Of a stretch of 5,653 bases of DNA, positions 1 through 5,446 are shown piece by piece (position 1 is the first letter of the stretch; each line of letters starts with the position of its first letter). Under the pieces are notes generated by a model. That model worked only from the letters and a program-made list of their open reading frames with translations, ran no database searches and was not told where the DNA came from. The stretch is from Desulfobulbaceae bacterium UBA2775 (GTDB taxonomy: Bacteria; Desulfobacterota; Desulfobulbia; Desulfobulbales; Desulfocapsaceae), in contig DEIL01000092.1 of the NCBI GenBank assembly GCA_002352445.1, positions 1 to 5,653 on the forward strand, given 5' to 3'. Position numbers and translations under genes: made by a program.

Positions 1-129
1 TTACAGTACCTGGGGTTTGAAGATGTTTATAACGTCTGTGGTGGTTTTATGGGGATTTCATACTATGAATATTTCACTGACAAAACGACAAAAAGGGTGC
101 CCATTCTTACCGGATATAATTTTGAATAA
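1..129 (+). CDS. C-terminal end of a rhodanese-tailed (CoA-disulfide-reductase-like) oxidoreductase, partial
   Basis: An open frame enters from the left edge in phase 1 and stops at TAA 127-129, giving the last 42 residues of a protein. The stretch 'GFEDVYNVCGGF' matches the end of a rhodanese domain, where a 'GF.nVynL.GGf' strand-turn-helix is typical. It is followed by a short tail that ends '...PILTGYNFE'. Rhodanese domains at the extreme C-terminus followed by such a tail occur in FAD/NAD-dependent CoA-disulfide reductase or NADH-oxidase-like proteins, and that is my preferred reading. The flavin and NAD parts and the rhodanese active-site loop lie outside the window, so neither activity nor cysteine content can be judged. 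A stand-alone rhodanese is the alternative. It is separated from the next gene by 136 nt, in which I see no convincing terminator. Confidence 0.6.
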   Translation, partial: LQYLGFEDVYNVCGGFMGISYYEYFTDKTTKRVPILTGYNFE

Positions 130-223
130 AGGTAGCTATTCAGCAGATACGGGTTCCTCGGCAAGTTCGGTCAGTTGATATTAAGCGATTTTAGTATTAA
201 GGTCAGTGAAATAATTACAACTG

Positions 224-241
224 TGGTGGGCTTATCCACCA
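224..241. promoter_or_regulatory. Palindrome upstream of gntR, possible autoregulatory operator
   Basis: TGGTGG (224-229) and CCACCA (236-241) form a perfect 6+6 bp inverted repeat around a 6-nt centre, ending 24 nt before the regulator's ATG at 266. FCD-type GntR proteins bind short palindromes whose half-sites often contain TGGT/ACCA (FadR type), but their usual spacing is tighter than here. It could equally be an RNA hairpin in the leader. No convincing -35/-10 pair was found around it, so its position relative to a promoter is unknown. Confidence 0.3.
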
Positions 242-265
242 AGAAAATCACAGGAAGATTTTTCA

Positions 266-970
266 ATGAATCAAAAACTGAATGTCACATCTTTAAGCAA
301 GCAGGTCTATGATTATTTACTTGAACAGATGAATAGTGGTGCTTTTCTGCCAGGTTCAACCATTAACATTTCAAAATTCTCAGAACAGCTCGGCGTGAGC
401 AAAACGCCTCTTCGGGATGCGTTGATCCATCTGGAGCTGGAAGGTTTTGTCACAATTTTACCACGGCGTGGAGTTAGAGTAAACGTGTTGACCCTCCAGG
501 ATGTCAAAAATGCGTATGAGCTCATTGGATGCCTGGAAGCTACTGTTGTTCTGCAATGTTTTGAATTAATGACTGCAGACCATATAACAAAACTTGAAGA
601 ACTTAACGCAAAGATGCTGGAGATGATCAAGGCGGATAATTTTGAATATTATTTTAAGGCAAACATCACCTTTCATAATGTTTTCATGGAGTTATCAGAC
701 AATGAACTGATAAAGAAGACCATCCTCCCTGTCAAACAAAGGCTGTACGAATTTCCAGCTAAGGTCTACATCAGTGAATGGGAAAAACGTAATTGTGGAG
801 AACATCGACAGTTTATTGACTGCCTGAAAAAGAAAGACCCGAAGGGGGCCGCCTCAGTGTTGAAAAATATCCACTGGTCATATACGGTTCAGGAAGATTT
901 CATTCTGAAATTTCATACCATGAGAGAAGAGATGATAGACCAGGAACAAGCAATTCGGGATAAATCTTGA
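266..970 (+). CDS. GntR-family transcriptional regulator, FCD subfamily
   Basis: A 234-residue one-domain-plus-sensor regulator of normal size for FCD/FadR-type GntR proteins. Residues about 8-74 form the winged helix-turn-helix: 'LGVSKTPLRDAL' (42-53) is the recognition-helix region and 'LELEGFVTILPRRGVRV' the wing. Residues about 77-215 are the all-helical FCD effector domain. The usual metal/effector ligands appear as H137 (in 'ITFH'), H180 (in 'GEHRQF') and H203 (in 'KNIHW'). The position normally held by Asp in a 'DxxFH' motif is Asn here (N133). The start ATG has AGGAAG at 252-257 as ribosome binding site. The gene overlaps the next one by 4 nt (TTGA), so it most likely controls that dehydrogenase and is co-translated with it. 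The effector is unknown; FCD ligands are usually small organic acids or related metabolites. Confidence 0.9.
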   Translation: MNQKLNVTSLSKQVYDYLLEQMNSGAFLPGSTINISKFSEQLGVSKTPLRDALIHLELEGFVTILPRRGVRVNVLTLQDVKNAYELIGCLEATVVLQCFELMTADHITKLEELNAKMLEMIKADNFEYYFKANITFHNVFMELSDNELIKKTILPVKQRLYEFPAKVYISEWEKRNCGEHRQFIDCLKKKDPKGAASVLKNIHWSYTVQEDFILKFHTMREEMIDQEQAIRDKS

Positions 971-2040
971 AAAGTTATCTCGGTAATTTTTCCCATCGGG
1001 AAATTCGAAATATTCTCCAGAAAAATCAAATTAAAAATGTTTTTTTGGTTACCAACAGAAATTCGTTTACAGCAGGAGGTGTCTCTCATTATATCTTTCA
1101 AGTTCTCAATGGTTGTGATTATGTAAGATTTAGTGATTTCAGTACAAATCCGAAATTAGAGGACGTCAAAAAAGGAATAGAATCAGTTCTTGAATGCAAA
1201 CCTGATTTAATTATCGGTGTCGGCGGTGGAAGTGCCATGGATATGAGTAAATTAATTCATCATCTGGCTGGCTATGAATCAATTGATCAAGAAACAATCA
1301 TCAGTGGCATAAAAGACCATAAAATCAATAATCAATTAATGCTTATTCCCACAACAAGTGGAAGTGGCAGTGAAGCAACACGCTTTGCAGTTGTATATAT
1401 TGATGGTAAAAAATATTCACTTCATCATGATACTATCTTGCCTGACTATTCAATTGTTGATGGATTACTAACTGAAAAATTACCAGGAGATGTTACCGCT
1501 TACACCGGGATCGATGCTATTTCTCAAGCAATAGAATCGTATTGGGCCAATGGAGCAGACAAAGAATCAAAATCTTACGCCCTGAAGGCACTGGAATACC
1601 TTGTACCATCAATATGTGATGTGGTTGCCGCGCCAACTCCTGAATTAAGAGAAAAAATGGCTCTTGGCTCATTTTATGCGGGAAAGGCGATTGATATTTC
1701 TAAAACAACATTACCACATGCCTTTTCTTATTATTTAACAACTCAATATAGTTTTCCTCATGGCCATGCAGTAGGTATAGTGCTACCTTATTTCCTTGTA
1801 GCAAACACAGGAGAAATGGATATCACACCTATTCTCAGAATTTTCAATGTGCAATCTCCTCCTGAACTAAAAACTCGTTTTATCGCTATTATGAAAAAGA
1901 TTGGGTTATACCGAAGCCTGGAAGATATTCTGCAGGATGATATGGAAGATTTTATCAATGCGGTTAATTTGGAAAGATTGAGGAATAACCCTGTAACTTT
2001 TACCAAAGATCAATTTATCTCTTTATTTGCTCACGAGTAA
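967..2040 (+). CDS. Iron-containing alcohol dehydrogenase, phosphonoacetaldehyde/sulfoacetaldehyde reductase-like
   Basis: A 357-residue group III (Fe-type) NAD(P)-dependent alcohol dehydrogenase. Seen: 'FSDFSTNPKLEDV' (55-67) ahead of the nucleotide loop 'GVGGGSAMD' (84-92), 'IPTTSGSGSEAT' (127-138), and metal positions D183, H251 and H265, the last two 14 residues apart as in FucO. The second usual metal ligand, His four residues after the Asp, is Gln187 ('GIDAISQAIESYW'). 'SKTTLPHAFSYYLTTQYSFPHGHAVG' is split here as 245-254 and 255-270. This overall pattern is what I associate with hydroxyethylphosphonate-forming phosphonoacetaldehyde reductases. Sulfoacetaldehyde reductases (isethionate formation from taurine) are Fe-type enzymes acting on the sulfonate analogue and are an equal alternative. 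Translation starts at TTG 967, overlapping the regulator's stop; no other early start exists and the first in-frame ATG is at residue 91. No mutase, decarboxylase or aminotransferase lies nearby, so the substrate is unsettled. Confidence 0.85.
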   Translation: MKSYLGNFSHREIRNILQKNQIKNVFLVTNRNSFTAGGVSHYIFQVLNGCDYVRFSDFSTNPKLEDVKKGIESVLECKPDLIIGVGGGSAMDMSKLIHHLAGYESIDQETIISGIKDHKINNQLMLIPTTSGSGSEATRFAVVYIDGKKYSLHHDTILPDYSIVDGLLTEKLPGDVTAYTGIDAISQAIESYWANGADKESKSYALKALEYLVPSICDVVAAPTPELREKMALGSFYAGKAIDISKTTLPHAFSYYLTTQYSFPHGHAVGIVLPYFLVANTGEMDITPILRIFNVQSPPELKTRFIAIMKKIGLYRSLEDILQDDMEDFINAVNLERLRNNPVTFTKDQFISLFAHE

Positions 2041-2072
2041 TTTTTTTTTGACATTAATTTCTTCTAGGTAAA

Positions 2073-2091
2073 TCCCCGGCTTTGCCGGGGA
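2073..2091 (+). repeat. IS200 left-end subterminal hairpin
   Basis: TCCCCGGC (2073-2080) and GCCGGGGA (2084-2091) form a perfect 8-bp stem with a TTT loop. Such a GC-rich subterminal hairpin is the structure recognised by Y1 transposases at the left end of IS200 elements, and in IS200 it is reported to weaken transcription entering from outside. A run of nine T (2041-2049) follows the dehydrogenase stop codon but lies before the hairpin, so this is not a standard rho-independent terminator for that gene. Confidence 0.65.
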
Positions 2092-2127
2092 CAATACAAG
2101 TTTAACTGTTCCTGCAAAATGAAGAAA

Positions 2128-2167
2128 CCTCCAGACTCGTGGACCGCTCAAAGTCACGAGAAGGAGG
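2128..2167 (+). promoter_or_regulatory. Leader hairpin hiding the tnpA ribosome binding site
   Basis: CCTCC (2128-2132) pairs with GGAGG (2163-2167), the Shine-Dalgarno of tnpA. CTCGTG (2136-2141) pairs with CACGAG (2155-2160), and a G-U pair (2142-2154) extends the inner stem. The two stems are separated by a small internal loop. A 5' UTR stem-loop that blocks ribosome binding is known for IS200 transposase mRNA, and this relic keeps it intact although the gene is truncated. Confidence 0.6.
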
Positions 2168-2172
2168 CTTCA

Positions 2173-2268
2173 ATGAACAACGTAAACAGCTTAAGTCACC
2201 TAATGTGGGAATGCAAGTATCATGTAGTTTGGGTACCAAAGTGTCGTAGAAAAGTGCTTTTTGGGCAA
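2173..2268 (+). pseudogene. tnpA: Truncated IS200-type transposase TnpA (Y1, HUH)
   Basis: From ATG 2173, directly after the GGAGG at 2163-2167, the frame encodes 32 residues with the hallmark N-terminus of IS200 TnpA: 'SLSHLMWECKYHVVW' followed by 'VPKCRRKVLFGQ'. Full-length TnpA is about 150 residues; the HUH motif, catalytic tyrosine and C-terminal helix are missing. After GGGCAA (2263-2268) the frame stays open to the stop at 2392-2394, but those 41 residues have no transposase character and appear to be the antisense of the broken gene at 2269-2430. An in-frame ATG at 2119 lies in the leader and is not the likely start. The remnant cannot be catalytic. Confidence 0.75.
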
Positions 2269-2430
2269 TACCGCCTGCTTGAACATACCAACCACCTCCT
2301 ACTCCTCCTGCGATCCAGGTCAGGGTTGTTGATTTTATCACCTTATTACTTACAGTCGCAGACAATACTGGCTGGGCACATATCACAACTATAATAGAAC
2401 GGTTAGCAGATACGTTACGGTTTTTTTCAT
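2269..2430 (-). pseudogene. 5' remnant of a small exported-protein gene, frameshifted and cut by the IS junction
   Basis: On the minus strand GAGGAG (2443-2438) stands 7 nt before ATG 2430, which opens 'MKKTVTYLLTVLL' and then stops at TAG (2391-2389). A one-base frame change near 2392 continues the hydrophobic stretch as 'VVICAQPVLSA' and then 'TVSNKVIKSTTLTWIAGG'. Together they look like a classic signal peptide (Lys-Lys start, hydrophobic core, small residues at the cleavage site) split by a frameshift. The frame then runs into the antisense of the IS200 relic at about 2268, so the 3' end of the gene is lost. I do not recognise the mature part, which is rich in Gly. An alternative is a short gene starting at GTG 2386, but that start has no ribosome binding site. 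Moderate-to-low confidence. Confidence 0.35.
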
Positions 2431-2635
2431 AGGTAGACTCCTCACGACGCCATCAATGTTTGGAACGGGGTAAAATCAATATATTCCACCAATCTGTGTT
2501 ATACAGTTGACTTTAATTACTTGATTTTGTAATCATAATAGCTATTTCAGAGATTGCGGCTGTTGCTCCAGTCTCTCATAGTACTGATTTGAAAAGAGTT
2601 TTTTTATTACCAATTCTCTCTGGAGGAAAATACTC
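2431..2635. other. Intergenic region upstream of the helix-hairpin-helix operon
   Basis: This 205-nt stretch separates the minus-strand remnant from the plus-strand operon. A possible promoter for the operon is TTGACT (2507-2512) with TAATCA (2530-2535) 17 nt later; the -35 is good and the -10 poor, while the better -10 CATAAT (2534-2539) sits 21 nt away, so I do not call it firmly. A clear ribosome binding site GGAGG (2622-2626) lies 9 nt before ATG 2636. No RNA gene or other ORF is apparent. Confidence 0.4.
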
Positions 2636-3979
2636 ATGGACCTTCTGCTCTGTAATTTATGGCCCTATTTAGCTGGTGGTCTTGTTGGCTGGTTACTGTC
2701 CGGCTGGTTTGCACGTCGACTAAAACATGGCGAGCCACCTGTGGAAAAGATTGTTGAGAAACCAGTTAACGTTGAAAAGGTAGTTGATAACCCCGAACAT
2801 CTTTCTCTGATAAGCAGGTTAGAGTCAGAGAATGCTGAGATAGGAGACCTGCTGACAAAAATCACCGCCTTTGAGAGCGCTGAACCGGAAGTGGTTGAGA
2901 CGGTTGTTGAGGTTGAAAAGATTGTGGAGATAGAAGTTGAGAGGCTGGTCGACAACCCTGAACACCTTGAGCGGATTAAAGTTCTTGAAGATGAGAATTT
3001 CGAAATAGCTGGATTACGGAAAAAAATCACAGAATTAGATGGTGCAAAGTCCGGAGACGTGGTTGAAAAGATCGTTGAAGTAGAAAAGATCATAGAAAAG
3101 CAGGTTGAGAAGCTGGTCGACAATCCTGAACACCTTAAGCGGATTAAAGTTCTTGAAGGTGAGAATCTAAAGATTAGTGGGCTGGAGGAAGAAATAGAGG
3201 ATTGGAAGCAAGGACTGGAGACAGAAATCAAGGATTGGAAGCAAGGTCCGGCCATTAATCTTAAAGCAGCAGCAGATGCCGGTGTCAAAATTAAAAGAGA
3301 AGATGATTTCACCGCTCTTGAGGGTATTGGTCCTAAAATTAATGATCTGATTCATGCAGAGGGTGTTCATACCTTCAGGGAATTGTCTGAGATGAGTCCT
3401 TCAGATATCCGGAAAATTCTGGATAAAGCCGGACCAAATTTCCAGATGGCCAAACCTGGCTCCTGGCCAGACCAGGCTCACCTTGCGTCACATAACCGCT
3501 GGTCTGCATTGAAAGCATTGCAGTATATTCTGGATGGCGGTGTTTATCCTGATATTTCTCCCTCGGCAGCAAAGGGGGAAGTCCCCGGAGATGTTGACAA
3601 TCATGACTATGTCGCCAGGGTCAGTGAGTTGGAAAAGCAGCTGGACAAATATCAAAAAGGATCGGAACTCAATGTTGAACAGGCAAAGGCTGTCGGCTTC
3701 AGTGTCACGTATAAGGAAGGCAGAAATGATTTCACTGTTATTGAAGGTGTTGGTCCCAAAATCAATGACTTGATTCACGATGATGGTATTCATACCTTTA
3801 GTGAACTTGCCCTTACAGATGTCGCTCATATTCAAAAAATTCTGGACAAAGCAGGGCCTGCCTTTACTCTCGCCAAGCCTGATACATGGCCGGCACAATC
3901 CAACTTTGCTGCCGGAAATCAATGGGAAGCATTAAAAGCATGGCAAGATGTACTTGACGGGGGAAAGGTGAAATCATGA
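2636..3979 (+). CDS. Membrane-anchored coiled-coil protein with two helix-hairpin-helix ('LEGIGPKI') domains
   Basis: A 447-residue protein with no enzyme signature. Order: one membrane segment (about 5-25) followed by ARRLKHG, which by the positive-inside rule places the rest in the cytoplasm. Next is a stalk (36-204) rich in Glu, Lys and Val, with three repeats each carrying 'DNPEHL' (51, 106, 162). Two related domains follow (about 221-302 and 362-443), each with 'DFTxxEGxGPKINDLIH', 'HTFxEL', 'KILDKAGP' and a Trp-Pro plus 'LDGG' end. They share 48 of 80 residues by hand count. This domain is the helix-hairpin-helix type found in DUF4332-like and 'flap endonuclease-1-like 5' DNA nuclease' annotations; nuclease activity is not evident and non-specific DNA or protein binding is more plausible. 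A linker (about 323-345) looks helical. The gene overlaps the OmpA-like gene by ATGA, so the two products probably act together. Confidence 0.85.
   Translation: MDLLLCNLWPYLAGGLVGWLLSGWFARRLKHGEPPVEKIVEKPVNVEKVVDNPEHLSLISRLESENAEIGDLLTKITAFESAEPEVVETVVEVEKIVEIEVERLVDNPEHLERIKVLEDENFEIAGLRKKITELDGAKSGDVVEKIVEVEKIIEKQVEKLVDNPEHLKRIKVLEGENLKISGLEEEIEDWKQGLETEIKDWKQGPAINLKAAADAGVKIKREDDFTALEGIGPKINDLIHAEGVHTFRELSEMSPSDIRKILDKAGPNFQMAKPGSWPDQAHLASHNRWSALKALQYILDGGVYPDISPSAAKGEVPGDVDNHDYVARVSELEKQLDKYQKGSELNVEQAKAVGFSVTYKEGRNDFTVIEGVGPKINDLIHDDGIHTFSELALTDVAHIQKILDKAGPAFTLAKPDTWPAQSNFAAGNQWEALKAWQDVLDGGKVKS
2741..3205 (+). repeat. Three tandem repeats encoding the coiled-coil-like stalk
   Basis: Repeat units fall at about 2741-2893, 2894-3058 and 3059-3205, each encoding a 'VEKIVE'-type run, 'DNPEHL', and a Leu/Glu/Ile-rich helix. 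Units two and three are very close: 2936-2998 and 3104-3166 (168 nt apart) differ at 4 of 63 bases by my count. That points to recent duplication or gene conversion, and to possible length variation between strains. Confidence 0.8.
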
Positions 3980-4779
3980 CTGATACAACCGAAGCATATT
4001 CTACTCCCAATTGGGCGGGTTTTCAGAGCCTGTGGCGAAGCGTAGCCATTATTCTTTTCATATTGCTCTTGCTGATGTGGCTGCTGGGGTATGGCCCAGG
4101 CGGTAAAAGTTGTCAACTCCCTGTTAAAACTGTAGAAAAAATCGTCACTGCACCTGATTGGATTGCGCCTGCCATTACATTAAATACATCATCTGATGCC
4201 TCAGTCGTCAGGTTGGCTGTGGGGGATGACTATGTCGATGCGGGTGCAGCTGCCGTTGACAATATTGATGGTGAAGTGACTGTAACGACAAGTGGTATGG
4301 TGGATACGAATACACCTGGTGAATATAAAATCACGTATACAGTGACTGATGCAGCTGGTAACACAGCAACAAAAATGAGAACCGTTGTCGTTGAAAACAT
4401 TGCCAAAATTGCGGAACCAGCCGTACCGCCGGAAATCCTGGTTGCAGAGCCGGGCATATTGCCTGAAGCCAGGCTTTATTTTGATCTGGACAGCGATGAG
4501 CTTCCGGCTGATATAAACCTGACTTTGTCAGCAGTCATCTCTTATTTGCGTCTCAACAGCAATGCAACGGCGGTTGTCTCGGGCTATCATGATCCCAGTG
4601 GAAATTATGCTTATAATCAGGATCTTGCCAAAAGAAGAGCCCAGCGTGTAAGCAAACTATTGCAGGAAATTGGGGTTTCTACCGACCGCATAGTTTTTGT
4701 AAAACCGGTTGAGACAACCGGAAGTAATGTTCAGGAAGAAGCACGGCGTGTCGATGTCTCAATCAGGAGACAGGAGTGA
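3976..4779 (+). CDS. Inner-membrane-anchored DUF5011 (Ig-like) plus OmpA-like peptidoglycan-binding protein
   Basis: A 267-residue protein. A short N-terminus with R21 precedes one membrane segment (about 22-39), so the C-terminal part should be periplasmic; no lipobox is seen. Residues 64-140 form an Ig-like DUF5011 domain ('DDYVDAGAAAVDNIDGEVTV', then 'PGEYKITYTVTDAAGNTAT'). Residues 166-266 form an OmpA C-terminal-like domain starting 'ARLYFDLDSDELP'. Its diaminopimelate-binding pair is kept: D206 and R221, 15 residues apart as in the well-studied Acinetobacter OmpA ('YHDPSGN' and 'LAKRRAQRV'). It should therefore bind peptidoglycan. A 'VEKIV' linker (53-57) resembles the stalk of the upstream protein. 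The start ATG overlaps the upstream stop (ATGA), implying translational coupling; CATGACTG is preceded by GGGGGAAAGG, a usable ribosome binding site. Confidence 0.88.
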   Translation: MTDTTEAYSTPNWAGFQSLWRSVAIILFILLLLMWLLGYGPGGKSCQLPVKTVEKIVTAPDWIAPAITLNTSSDASVVRLAVGDDYVDAGAAAVDNIDGEVTVTTSGMVDTNTPGEYKITYTVTDAAGNTATKMRTVVVENIAKIAEPAVPPEILVAEPGILPEARLYFDLDSDELPADINLTLSAVISYLRLNSNATAVVSGYHDPSGNYAYNQDLAKRRAQRVSKLLQEIGVSTDRIVFVKPVETTGSNVQEEARRVDVSIRRQE

Positions 4780-4803
4780 TGGAGATTTAATTTGTGTGAA
4801 ATA

Positions 4804-4826
4804 TGGTGGTCTAAAATGTACCACCG
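4804..4826. terminator. Weak hairpin between convergent genes
   Basis: GGTGGT (4805-4810) and ACCACC (4820-4825) form a 6-bp stem with a 9-nt loop in the 80-nt gap between the OmpA-like gene and the convergent NimA-like gene. It could serve both directions, but neither side carries a T-run, so a rho-independent terminator is doubtful. Confidence 0.2.
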
Positions 4827-4859
4827 TCAGATATGGTTGCTCCTGGCATAGCACCTTCC

Positions 4860-5336
4860 TCATTGATCGGTATGATCTAGTGATTGCTTTCCTGTCACAC
4901 TCTCAATATTTATCGCCCAAACCCGGAGTCTATTAAGCGGAAGATCGGTGAATCCCCATTTTTTGTCGGAATACTGTTCCATGATATGTTTAAGTCCTTT
5001 GACTTTATCTTCTCGGGAAGAAAGTTCTTCAGCTTTTCCAAAACCAATCACGCTTTGAAATGTGAATGACCAGTTACAAGGTTTGATTTCATCTGAAATG
5101 ATTGCTACCCCTGATTCAAATTCGAAGCACACATTATTATTAACTGAAAGTATATCTATCTTTTTGCCATCTTTAGCCGAGTGGAAGTATATGGTTTTGC
5201 CATCATACCCAAATGAAACGGGAACGATGTAAGGGACATTATCTTGAGACAACCCCAACCTGCACACCTGGCAATTTTTAATAACCCGTGATATTTGATT
5301 TAAGTCTTTTATCTCTTTTTCTTTTCTTCTCATCAT
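4860..5336 (-). CDS. NimA-like pyridoxamine 5'-phosphate oxidase family protein (FMN split barrel)
   Basis: A 158-residue protein of the size usual for the NimA-like branch of the FMN-binding split-barrel family. Seen, numbered from the second Met: 'MRRKEKEI' at the start, 'CRLGLSQDNVPYIVPVSFGY' (24-43), the family motif 'IYFHSAKDGKKIDIL' (48-62) with H51, 'NVCFEFE' (67-73), and 'SVIGFGKAEEL' (94-104). These match proteins annotated as 5-nitroimidazole resistance or pyridoxamine 5'-phosphate oxidase-related; most bind flavin or haem and their natural substrate is unknown, so neither drug resistance nor vitamin B6 metabolism should be assumed. Two adjacent ATG codons (5336 and 5333) follow AGGA at 5345-5342, and either could be used. 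The frame is open back to 5543, but upstream codons encode no family sequence and cover the promoter. It faces the OmpA-like gene and looks monocistronic. Confidence 0.88.
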   Translation of the reverse strand: MMRRKEKEIKDLNQISRVIKNCQVCRLGLSQDNVPYIVPVSFGYDGKTIYFHSAKDGKKIDILSVNNNVCFEFESGVAIISDEIKPCNWSFTFQSVIGFGKAEELSSREDKVKGLKHIMEQYSDKKWGFTDLPLNRLRVWAINIESVTGKQSLDHTDQ

Positions 5337-5402
5337 GTCCTTCCTCTTATAGTCTGTTTTTTCGAATCTGTTGTTTCCATGAACAATGAATTTGATTCGG
5401 GT

Positions 5403-5431
5403 AATATACTGTTTAAGCAGGTTATGTTCAA
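5403..5431 (-). promoter_or_regulatory. Sigma-70-type promoter of the NimA-like gene
   Basis: On the minus strand TTGAAC (5431-5426) and TATATT (5408-5403) are separated by exactly 17 nt (5425-5409). They match 4 of 6 and 5 of 6 consensus bases. Transcription would start near 5396, giving a leader of about 60 nt before the ATG pair. No operator-like palindrome is evident in the leader. Confidence 0.55.
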
Positions 5432-5446
5432 GAACACCTGTGATTT

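Larger units (their letters stand above)
2050..2268 (+). mobile_element. Left-end relic of an IS200/IS605-family insertion sequence
   Basis: This is the left part of an IS200-type element: a short perfect hairpin (2073-2091), a leader able to fold over the ribosome binding site (2128-2167) and the start of tnpA (2173). Intact IS200 elements are about 700 bp; here everything after codon 32 of tnpA, including the HUH and tyrosine catalytic parts and the right end, is absent. The left boundary is not marked by a terminal inverted repeat because this family has none, so 2050 is an estimate; the junction at about 2268 is where tnpA homology stops. It cannot move by itself. Confidence 0.7.

Noticed and set aside
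70..213. 12-bp inverted repeat: TATTTCACTGAC at 70-81 and its complement at 202-213
   Set aside because: One arm lies inside coding sequence, the arms are 120 nt apart, and about one such match is expected by chance in a window this size.
2041..2091. Rho-independent terminator for the dehydrogenase gene
   Set aside because: The nine-T run comes before, not after, the GC-rich hairpin, and no hairpin precedes the T run.
2102..2386. Minus-strand open frame of 94 codons from GTG 2386
   Set aside because: Its second half is antisense of the IS200 leader and tnpA; only the first part looks like real protein and is better explained by the frameshifted gene starting at 2430.
2665..3312. Long minus-strand open frame (215 codons) opposite the stalk region
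   Set aside because: Ser/Ile/Phe-rich low-complexity product that is the mirror of the Glu/Lys/Val repeat codons; no ribosome binding site and no family resemblance.
3534..3773. Plus-strand 79-codon frame inside the helix-hairpin-helix gene
   Set aside because: Out-of-frame shadow of a well-supported gene with no ribosome binding site.
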